Positions 33,146 to 38,546 of a stretch of DNA of 38,546 nt are shown here, piece after piece. A program made the translations under genes and the position numbers. The notes under the pieces were generated by a model. That model was not told the origin of the DNA, searched no databases, and saw nothing but the letters and a program-made list of their open reading frames with translations. The DNA comes from Polyangiaceae bacterium (GTDB lineage: Bacteria; Myxococcota_A; Polyangia; Polyangiales; Polyangiaceae): contig JAICQO010000065.1 in the NCBI GenBank assembly GCA_025937835.1, positions 1 through 38,546 of the forward strand, written 5' to 3'. Numbering within the stretch: position 1 is the first letter of the stretch; each line of letters opens with the position of its first letter.

Positions 33146-34743
33146 GAACCGGCTCCCGCGCTGACCGGGGCCGCCGGCGAGGCCGACGAGCGCTGGATCG
33201 AGAACGCGTTCTGGAGATCAACCAGGCGCTTCCAGCCCGGCGGCGTGCCGAGCACCTTGGCGACGTCGGCGACGAGTCGGTACGCGGGGCGGGACGCGCC
33301 CTGCGGCTCGATCGCCTTCTCGCTCTGTTGGCGCAAACCCTTGGCGTTGACGAAGGTGCCGTCCGATTCGGCCCAGCTCGAGGCCGGGAGCAGCACCTTG
33401 GCGCGCTTGGCCCAGGGCCCTTCGTGCGTAGACAAAGCCACGAGCTCGATGCCCGACGGGATCGGCTTGCTCGGATCGTTCACCTGAGAGCCGAGCGCGA
33501 GCACGGTCTTGATGCTGCCGTCGGCCGCGGCCTTCAAGAAGTCGTCGAAGCTCTTGGGCGCGCTCGGAGCGACCAGCTCGAAGATGCCGGCTTCGTTCGG
33601 ATTACGGTCGGAGTCGAGCAAGATGTTGTCGCCCGTCCCGTCGGGGCGGCCGCTCTCGTAGATACCGGCGACGTGCAGCACCTCGCGCGCGAGCCAGAGC
33701 AGCGCGGCGTTGTCCTCTTGCGAGTGCTCTGCGCTCAGGACCACCGCGGTGGAGGCGGGGTCGGCCCGGCGCAGCAGCTCGGCCGCCTTCTGAACCGCCG
33801 ACACGAGCGTGGTCGGCTCACCGCCGACGCGCGGCTCGAGCACGCGGTTTTCGTGGATGCGCCTGTAGTCGAGCATGCCGACGTCGCACATCCAGTACTT
33901 GTTGACCGCCAGGTTCTCGCGAGGGCGGTAGCGATGGACCTTCTGCGAGCGCGGGTCGAAATCGGTGAACGAGTTGCAACCGGTGGCGCAGCCGACGCAA
34001 ACGGTACGGGCCGAGCGCAAGAACCAGACGCGCGCCTTGAAGCGGAAGTCGATGGCCGTGAGCGCACCGACCGGGCACACGTATTCGGTCATCAACGTGT
34101 AGTTGTGATCGAGCTGACGGCCCGGCGCGACCGTGATCTCGTTCAGGTTGCCGCGCTCGCGCACGGAGAGCACCGGGTCCTTCGCGAGCTCGTCGGAGAC
34201 GCGCACGCAGCGCGTGCAGACGATGCAGCGCTCGGCGTCGTAGACGATGGTCGGCCCGAACACGACGCCCTTCGGCTTGTGGACGGGCTCGTCCCGCATG
34301 CGCTTCTTCTTGGCCTGGTGCTCGAGCCAGTAGTCCTGGAGCCGGCACTCGCCCGCCTGATCGCAGATCGGGCAATCCACCGGGTGGTTCAGGAGCAGGA
34401 GCTCTTGCACCGCCGAGCGCGCACGCAGCACGTGGTCGCTGGTCTGGCTCTTGACGACCATGCCGTCGGCGCATGCTTGCTGGCAGGCGGGCTGGAGCTT
34501 GGGTTTGCGCTGCGGCACGTAGTCGCCGCGCTCGGCGTCCCAGGCCAGCACGTCCAGCATCAACGCCGGGCGCCCGGGCGGCGGCGCGATCTCGACCAGA
34601 CACATGCGGCAGTTCGCCGCCACGCTCAGGCCGGGGTGCCAGCAGTAGTGCGGGATGTCCACGCCCACGCGGTGCGCCGCGCGGATGATCGTGTCGCCCG
34701 GCTCGAAGGGAATGTCTCGGTCGTCTAGCTTGAAGGTGGGCAT
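33142..34743 (-). CDS. nuoG: NADH-quinone oxidoreductase subunit G, short form
   Basis: A 533-residue NuoG, shorter than the 680-900 of many bacteria. Cluster ligands can be read off: [2Fe-2S] C34, C45, C48, C87; the His-ligated cluster H120, C124, C127, C133 (HPVDCPICDQAGEC); C173, C176, C179 and C223; and a fourth site C249-x2-C252-x3-C256-x29-C286, the N7-like pattern. After this a reduced molybdopterin-oxidoreductase-like domain follows (VLSAEHSQEDNAALLWLARE; VLLPASSWAESDGTFVNAKG). nuoE and nuoF, the NADH-oxidising partners, are not in the window. The first 11 codons are duplicated upstream (34891-34923). Confidence 0.95.
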   Translation of the reverse strand: MPTFKLDDRDIPFEPGDTIIRAAHRVGVDIPHYCWHPGLSVAANCRMCLVEIAPPPGRPALMLDVLAWDAERGDYVPQRKPKLQPACQQACADGMVVKSQTSDHVLRARSAVQELLLLNHPVDCPICDQAGECRLQDYWLEHQAKKKRMRDEPVHKPKGVVFGPTIVYDAERCIVCTRCVRVSDELAKDPVLSVRERGNLNEITVAPGRQLDHNYTLMTEYVCPVGALTAIDFRFKARVWFLRSARTVCVGCATGCNSFTDFDPRSQKVHRYRPRENLAVNKYWMCDVGMLDYRRIHENRVLEPRVGGEPTTLVSAVQKAAELLRRADPASTAVVLSAEHSQEDNAALLWLAREVLHVAGIYESGRPDGTGDNILLDSDRNPNEAGIFELVAPSAPKSFDDFLKAAADGSIKTVLALGSQVNDPSKPIPSGIELVALSTHEGPWAKRAKVLLPASSWAESDGTFVNAKGLRQQSEKAIEPQGASRPAYRLVADVAKVLGTPPGWKRLVDLQNAFSIQRSSASPAAPVSAGAGS

Positions 34744-34759
34744 TCCAAAAATCCCATCA

Positions 34760-34890
34760 GTCTTGGCAAAAGCAGATCACGATCGCCCCGAGCGACCACA
34801 CACGAGAAACCCGACCGACCGGGCGCGGCCTGGTTGCGGGTAGCACCAGGGGCGAGGCGCTCCGGGAACCGAAACCCCAGTCCAAGAAAC
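34760..34890 (-). repeat. Dispersed intergenic repeat, nuo copy A
   Basis: The minus strand here carries the same ordered blocks as 21638-21772: GTTTCTTGG, GTTTCGGT, ACCAGG with CCGCGCC, TTCTCGTG, an identical 21-base core (34777-34797) and CAAGACT. It forms most of the spacer between the duplicated nuoG start and the true nuoG start. Confidence 0.65.
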
Positions 34891-34923
34891 AATGTCTCGG
34901 TCGTCTAGCTTGAAGGTGGGCAT
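34777..34923 (-). pseudogene. Duplicated nuoG 5' end, 48-codon mini-ORF
   Basis: ATG at 34923 begins MPTFKLDDRDI, identical to the NuoG N-terminus, then leaves homology at the duplication joint (VSWTGVSVPG...) and stops at a TGA at 34777-34779, 33 bases before the true nuoG ATG. It has the same 48 bases upstream as real nuoG, so ribosomes may start at both. The product is unlikely to be functional as a protein, but it could act as an upstream open reading frame. Confidence 0.6.
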
Positions 34924-34939
34924 TCCAAAAATCCCATCA

Positions 34940-35067
34940 GTCTTGGCAAAAGCAGATCACGATCGCCCCGAGCGGCGACTCACAAGAAAATCCCGACCGA
35001 CCGGGCGCGGCCTGGTCTCGGACAGCAACGGGGGCGAGGCGCTTGCAGGCACCGAAACCCGAGAAAC
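34940..35067 (-). repeat. Dispersed intergenic repeat, nuo copy B
   Basis: The minus strand carries GTTTCTCGGGTTTCGGTGCC (35048-35067), GAGACCAGG with CCGCGCC, and GCTCGGGGCGATCGTGA. This copy begins exactly at the nuoD stop codon. Its left block is closer to the copy at 21638 (shared GGGTTTCGGTGCC and GAGACCAG) than to nuo copy A. Confidence 0.65.
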
Positions 35068-36281
35068 TAACGATCACACTCGCCACCAATCATATTTAGA
35101 GAACCGAAGCACGGCACCACGTCGGCCATCATCTGGCCGGTGATCACGCGCTCGAGGCCGCCCGTGATGTAGTAACAGGGCGGGCGGATCCGCACGCGGT
35201 AGGGCGTACCGCTGCCGTCGCTCACGATGTAGAAGCCGAGCTCGCCGTTGCCGCCCTCGGTGTACGAGTACACCTCGCCGGCCGGGATTTTGAGCCCTTC
35301 CATCACGATCTTGAAGTGCTGGATGGTGCCCTCGATCGTCGTGTAGACGTCTTCCTTCGGAGGCAAGATCACGCGCGGGTCGTCGACGTTGACGGGGCCC
35401 GAGTCCGGCATGCGCTCGAGGCACTGGTCGATGATGCGCGAGCTCTGCTTGAGCTCCTCGATGCGCACCATGAAGCGGTCGAAGCAGTCGCTCGCCGAGC
35501 CGACCGGAACGTCGAAGTCCACCTCGCCGTACTTCATGTACGGGTGCGACTTGCGGATGTCGTACGGGATGCCGGTCGCGCGCAGGCACGGGCCGGTCCA
35601 ACCGAGCGAGATCGCGTCTTCCTGGCTGACGATGCCGACGTTCTCGAGGCGGTCGAGGAAGATGCGGTTGCCGAGCAAGAGCCGCTCCACCTCCTCGATG
35701 ATGTGCAGGATCTGCTTGGTGACCGCCTTGACGTTCTCCTTGAAGCCGTCGGTCGGGGGCTGGGCCATGCCGCCCACGCGACCGAAGGAGTGGGTCAGGC
35801 GCGCGCCCGTCTCCTCCTCCATCAAATCCCAGATCATCTCGCGGCCCTTGATCATCCACAGGAACGGCGTGAACGCGCCGAGCTCCATGGCCATCGCGCC
35901 GTCGCAGGTCAGGTGATCCGACATGCGCGCGAGCTCGCCCAGGATCATCCGGTAGTACTGGCAACGATCGGGCACGGTGACGCCGAGCAGCTTCTCGCAG
36001 GCCATGGCGAAGCCGACGTTGTTCAGCATCGGCGAGACGTAGTTCAGGCGATCGACGTACGGGAACACCTGCGTCCAGGTGCCGCGCTCGCACATCTTCT
36101 CGAAGCCGCGGTGCAGATAGCCGACCTGCACGTCGCAGCGTTCGATGGACTCGCCGCTGAGCTCCATCACGATCCGCACCGTGCCGTGCATGGCCGGGTG
36201 CGCGGGGCCGACGTTCAGCAACATCGGCTCGGACGCGACTTCGAGCTCCGCGTCGTCGAGGTCTTGGTCCAGTGCTTCCAT
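35067..36281 (-). CDS. nuoD: NADH-quinone oxidoreductase subunit D
   Basis: The 404-residue 49-kDa-type subunit that lines the quinone-binding cavity. Typical stretches are LNVGPAHPAMHGTVRIVMEL (with the quinone-site His), VGYLHRGFEKMCERGTW, DRLNYVSPMLNNVGFAMACE, RMSDHLTCDGAMAMELGAFT, SFGRVGGMAQPPTDGF, GIPYDIRKSHPYMKYGEVDF and the C-terminal FGSLNMIGGECDR. It is a separate protein, not a NuoCD fusion. Its start overlaps the nuoC stop by one base (TGATG), giving translational coupling. The stop lies at the edge of the downstream repeat. Confidence 0.97.
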   Translation of the reverse strand: MEALDQDLDDAELEVASEPMLLNVGPAHPAMHGTVRIVMELSGESIERCDVQVGYLHRGFEKMCERGTWTQVFPYVDRLNYVSPMLNNVGFAMACEKLLGVTVPDRCQYYRMILGELARMSDHLTCDGAMAMELGAFTPFLWMIKGREMIWDLMEEETGARLTHSFGRVGGMAQPPTDGFKENVKAVTKQILHIIEEVERLLLGNRIFLDRLENVGIVSQEDAISLGWTGPCLRATGIPYDIRKSHPYMKYGEVDFDVPVGSASDCFDRFMVRIEELKQSSRIIDQCLERMPDSGPVNVDDPRVILPPKEDVYTTIEGTIQHFKIVMEGLKIPAGEVYSYTEGGNGELGFYIVSDGSGTPYRVRIRPPCYYITGGLERVITGQMMADVVPCFGSLNMIGGECDR

Positions 36282-36883
36282 CAGAGGCTTTCGGGTTCGT
36301 CGCTCGGAATTTCGAGGCGGCCGTGCGCGTGGGTCTGACGGCCGAACGGCATGCCCTCGTCACGGCCGAAGGGCGCGAGCTTCTCGATGTTCGGTACGTC
36401 GCGGTAGGGCACGAGCGGTTGGATCCGCTCGGCCGGGTAATCCTTGCGCAAGGCGTGACCCTCGAACTCCGGATAAGTGAGGATGCGTCGCAGGTCGGGG
36501 TGGCCGCGGAAGCTGACGCCGAACATGTCGTAAGCCTCGCGCTCCGCCCAGTTGGCGCTCGCCCAGAGCTCGGTCAGCGTATCGAGCTCCGCGTTTTCGC
36601 CCTCGGCGTCGCCGACGCGAGCCTTGATCCGCAGGCGGTGACCCTTGGTGAGCGAGTAGAGGTGGACGACGACCTCGAAGCGCGGCTCGCGATCGGGATA
36701 ATCGACGGCCGTCAGATCCATGAGCATATCGAGGCGCGCCCGCGGATCGTCTCGCAAGAAGCGCGCGACGCTCTTCCACGAATCGGGCGTGAGCACGACG
36801 GTCTCGTCGCCGTGTTGTGCAGAGGTTTCGACGATTGCGTCGGGAAAGGTGCGTGCGATCAGGTCGACCAGGGCCTTGGCCAT
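36281..36883 (-). CDS. nuoC: NADH-quinone oxidoreductase subunit C
   Basis: The 200-residue 30-kDa-type subunit of the peripheral arm. The domain core includes MLMDLTAVDYPDREPRFEVV, VVHLYSLTKGHRLRIKARV, LTELWASANWAEREAYDMFG and the signature GHPDLRRILTYPEFEGHALR with KDYP. The tail (GRDEGMPFGRQTHAHGRLE) is polar. AAGGA stands seven bases before the ATG at 36883, and the gene is 34 bases downstream of nuoB. Confidence 0.96.
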   Translation of the reverse strand: MAKALVDLIARTFPDAIVETSAQHGDETVVLTPDSWKSVARFLRDDPRARLDMLMDLTAVDYPDREPRFEVVVHLYSLTKGHRLRIKARVGDAEGENAELDTLTELWASANWAEREAYDMFGVSFRGHPDLRRILTYPEFEGHALRKDYPAERIQPLVPYRDVPNIEKLAPFGRDEGMPFGRQTHAHGRLEIPSDEPESL

Positions 36884-36917
36884 GCGAAATCCTTCTATTG
36901 CTCCAGCGGGCCTGGGT

Positions 36918-37517
36918 TCAGGTAGGCGCGTTCGACGGACGCGACGAGCGCGAACGCCGCACCTGCACCAGACCGAGCCCCGGATCGTCCACCGGGTCGT
37001 GGCGCGGCTTGACCACCGCGGGCCGCCGATCGCCCTTCTGGATCTTGTCCTGGAGCAGCATCAGCCCGTCGAGCACCGCTTCGGGGCGGGGCGGACAGCC
37101 GGGCACGTACACGTCGCAGGGGATGATCTTGTCGATGCCAGCAACCGTCGCGTAGTTGTCGTAGAAGCCGCCGCACGACGCGCAGGTGCCGAACGCCAGC
37201 ACCCACTTCGGCTCCGCCATCTGCTCGTAGATGCGTCGCAGGATCGGCGCCTGGCGCTGCACGATCGTGCCGACGACCCACAAAAGGTCGCTCTGACGTG
37301 GGGAGAAACGCGGAGCCTCCGAGCCGAAGCGCGAGAAGTCGTAGCGCGGGCTCGAAACCGCCATGAACTCCATGCCGCAGCAGGCAGTCACGAACGGATA
37401 CATGAAGAGCGAGTACTTCTGCGCCCACGCCAGCATGTCCGCGAGGCGCGTGGTGGCGAAGCCCTGGCCGTCGCCCGGCGTCACGATCTCCGAGTTATTG
37501 CTGATCAAGTCTCCCAT
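36918..37517 (-). CDS. nuoB: NADH-quinone oxidoreductase subunit B
   Basis: The 199-residue subunit that holds cluster N2, the last electron donor to quinone. Ligands are C46 and C47 (TACCGMEFMAV), C112 (FGTCASCGGFYDNYA) and C141 (VYVPGCPPRPEAVLDGL). SPRYDFSRFGSEAPRFSPRQ and LWVVGTIVQRQAPILRRIYE are standard. ATG at 37517 overlaps the nuoA end by 13 bases, and a GGAGGAAGGGAG stretch lies upstream. The open frame extending to 37952 crosses nuoA and is not coding. A basic 25-residue tail follows the core. Confidence 0.96.
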   Translation of the reverse strand: MGDLISNNSEIVTPGDGQGFATTRLADMLAWAQKYSLFMYPFVTACCGMEFMAVSSPRYDFSRFGSEAPRFSPRQSDLLWVVGTIVQRQAPILRRIYEQMAEPKWVLAFGTCASCGGFYDNYATVAGIDKIIPCDVYVPGCPPRPEAVLDGLMLLQDKIQKGDRRPAVVKPRHDPVDDPGLGLVQVRRSRSSRPSNAPT

Positions 37518-37864
37518 TCGAGTGCTCCCTTCCTCCAGCAGTACGCGAGCGCGACGATCAGCGCGACGATGAAGCCGAACATGCTGAAGAACCCGGTCCA
37601 ACCTAGCCCTTTGAAGAGCGCGGCCCACGGGTACATGAACACGACCTCGATATCGAAGACCACGAACAGGATCGCCGTCAGGTAGAACTTCACGCTGAGT
37701 CGCGTGGAGCCGGCGCCTTCGGTGTCGTTGCCGCACTCGAACGACGTCATCTTCTCGGGCGTGGGGTTCTTGGGGCCGATGAATTGGCCTCCCAAGAACA
37801 TGACGGACGCGATGACCGCCACGATGGCGAACATCACGAACATGGGCAGGTAGAGTTCCACCAT
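37505..37864 (-). CDS. nuoA: NADH-quinone oxidoreductase subunit A
   Basis: A 119-residue membrane subunit with three helices: LPMFVMFAIVAVIASVMFLG, VKFYLTAILFVVFDIEVVFM and TGFFSMFGFIVALIVALAYC. The first loop has FECGNDTEGAG with the Cys used to mark conformational states of complex I. KFYLTAILFVVFDIEVVFMY is the family signature. It is the first gene of the cluster. A promoter candidate and leader hairpin lie in the 124-base gap upstream. Confidence 0.96.
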   Translation of the reverse strand: MVELYLPMFVMFAIVAVIASVMFLGGQFIGPKNPTPEKMTSFECGNDTEGAGSTRLSVKFYLTAILFVVFDIEVVFMYPWAALFKGLGWTGFFSMFGFIVALIVALAYCWRKGALEWET

Positions 37865-37884
37865 GGGAAAGATCCGGGGATCGG

Positions 37885-37919
37885 CCGCTCGGGGGAGAAA
37901 CTGGAGAAATCCCGAGCGG
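37885..37919 (-). promoter_or_regulatory. Hairpin in the nuoA leader
   Basis: CCGCTCGGG (37885-37893) pairs perfectly with CCCGAGCGG (37911-37919). The 17-base loop includes part of a GGAGAAA direct repeat on the plus strand. It falls between the promoter candidate and the nuoA start, so it would form in the 5' leader of the nuo mRNA, about 20 bases before the ATG. There is no U-run, so it is more likely a protein- or stability-related structure than a terminator. Confidence 0.45.
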
Positions 37920-37930
37920 ACTCGCGGGGC

Positions 37931-37960
37931 TATGTAGTGCCCGCGGAATCATGCTGTCAA
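37931..37960 (-). promoter_or_regulatory. Probable sigma-70 promoter for the nuo cluster
   Basis: On the minus strand a perfect TTGACA (37955-37960) is followed after 18 bases by TACATA (37931-37936), matching three of six -10 positions. It points to nuoA, about 65 bases from the predicted transcript start to the ATG, and lies after the stop of the TPR gene. Confidence 0.5.
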
Positions 37961-37988
37961 TCAGAGGTCGCTGCCACCATCCGAGCAG

Positions 37989-38546
37989 CTAGGCCGAGCT
38001 GCCGGGCGGCTGGCTTTCGGCGGGGGATTCCAGCACCGAAATCAGCGTGTCGAGCTGCGGGCCGAGGCCTGCATGAACCTGGTCGAGCGCCCCTTGCAGC
38101 ACCTCGGCGGGCACACCGGCGGCGCGCCCCTCGATCACCGCCGAGAGAGCCGCAAGCCAGCGACCGCGCTGGCAGAAAGCGTCGGCGAGGAGCGGCCAGA
38201 CCTTCATGCCGGGCGTGCCGAGGTTGGCGGCGCGGCGCAAGGCCCCGATCGCCTCACCGGCCCGCCGGTCGCCCATCAGAGCGTCGGCCAGTCGGAAAAA
38301 ACAGTCGGGTGCCGCGGGGCCGTCCCCGGCGTACTGGACCGCGAGCCGGAGCACCTCTTCCCCCTTCCCGACGTCGCCCAGGGTGACGCAGGCGGTGCCG
38401 AGCAGCGACAGGCCGCGCGAGATCGTGGCGCGCGTGTCCTGGGGGAGCGACTGGCCCTCCGGCGTGCGGAGGAAGATCGCGAGCGGCGCCGGCCAGCTCC
38501 CGAGCAGCTCGACGATCTTCAGGTGCTCGCCCTGCTCCGCGGCGCG
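37989..38546 (-). CDS. TPR-like protein, N-terminus cut off by window edge
   Basis: An open frame of 186 codons runs from the right edge to a TAG at 37989 with no stop, so the N-terminus lies outside. The sequence is helical-repeat in style: GLSLLGTACVTLGDVGKGEE, LRLAVQYAGDGPAAPDCFFR, ALMGDRRAGEAIGALRRAAN and LLADAFCQRGRWLAALSAVI have TPR spacing. A short acidic/Pro tail (ESPAESQPPGSSA) ends it. The start of the full gene is unknown. No signal peptide can be judged. Function unknown. Confidence 0.7.
   Translation of the reverse strand, partial: RAAEQGEHLKIVELLGSWPAPLAIFLRTPEGQSLPQDTRATISRGLSLLGTACVTLGDVGKGEEVLRLAVQYAGDGPAAPDCFFRLADALMGDRRAGEAIGALRRAANLGTPGMKVWPLLADAFCQRGRWLAALSAVIEGRAAGVPAEVLQGALDQVHAGLGPQLDTLISVLESPAESQPPGSSA

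Larger units (their letters stand above)
34711..35070 (-). repeat. 180-bp tandem duplication in the nuoD-nuoG gap
   Basis: Two units with a 180-base period: 34711-34890 and 34891-35070. The first 84 bases of each (34711-34794 and 34891-34974) are identical, including the first 11 codons of nuoG and the 48 bases before its ATG. The remaining part of the units matches only in blocks, such as the 25 identical bases around CCGACCGACCGGGCGCGGCC, with substitutions and small indels between. The repeat accounts for the whole 323-base stretch 34744-35066 between nuoG and nuoD. Confidence 0.93.

Noticed and set aside
31331-33487. 718-codon plus-strand frame opposite nuoH
   Set aside because: His/Glu/Arg-rich with no domain signature; nuoH on the other strand has full family motifs and membrane helices.
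34744-35066. CRISPR array or insertion sequence in the nuoD-nuoG gap
   Set aside because: Only two 180-base units, with no short regular repeats, no spacers, no transposase and no obvious terminal inverted repeats.

Overview
The window is 38.5 kb of very GC-rich bacterial chromosome, densely packed with genes. I read it as Myxococcota, most likely Polyangia. The signs are tandem-TPR exported proteins, a serine/threonine kinase with the HRDVSPQN catalytic loop paired with a PEGA-like membrane protein, glycine-repeat lipoproteins, a branched-chain keto-acid dehydrogenase operon, and many GTG and a few probable TTG starts. This is inference from gene style; there is no rRNA to confirm it. I see no insertion sequence, prophage, CRISPR array or tRNA. 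It looks like core chromosome.

Layout. 1-3.7 kb (minus strand): a chlorite-dismutase-family haem protein, hisZ and two exported TPR proteins, the last cut by the window edge. 3.7-4.4 kb (plus): a phosphoglycolate-phosphatase-like HAD enzyme. 4.4-6.7 kb (minus): a diacylglycerol-kinase-family lipid kinase, a small exported protein and a DUF4388/J-domain fusion, joined by overlaps. 6.8-10.8 kb: an unknown basic protein (plus), an ATP-dependent DNA ligase (minus), obg (plus) and a glycine-rich lipoprotein (minus). 10.9-16.3 kb (minus): an information-processing run, prs-rplY-pth-rpsF-rpsR-rplI-dnaB, with a cluster of DnaA-box-like sites in the gap before dnaB. 16.4-19.0 kb (minus): a PEGA-like membrane protein and a transmembrane Ser/Thr kinase. 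19.2-24.6 kb (minus): lipA, a TerB-like gene, and E1alpha, E1beta and E2 of a branched-chain 2-oxoacid dehydrogenase; LipA makes the lipoyl cofactor that E2 carries. 24.7-26.7 kb (minus): gatB and a lipoprotein. 26.9-29.9 kb (plus): a small basic protein, a clear terminator and a Ski2-like helicase. 29.9-37.9 kb (minus): a complex I cluster nuoA-B-C-D-G-H-I followed by a HAD-like lipoprotein. The right edge cuts another TPR gene.

The least expected features are these. NuoH is 596 residues long, with about 150 extra residues (four predicted membrane helices) inserted between its conserved RVGPNR and GLLHP-ADGLK segments, plus smaller insertions and a C-terminal extension. The nuoD-nuoG gap holds a 180-bp tandem duplication that copies the first 11 codons of nuoG. 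Part of that unit is a diverged dispersed repeat, and a third copy lies 13 kb away between the E1alpha and E1beta genes. Peptidyl-tRNA hydrolase has Asn-Arg where the family has the functionally important His-Asn pair. Near-consensus DnaA boxes, spaced about one helical turn apart, lie upstream of dnaB.
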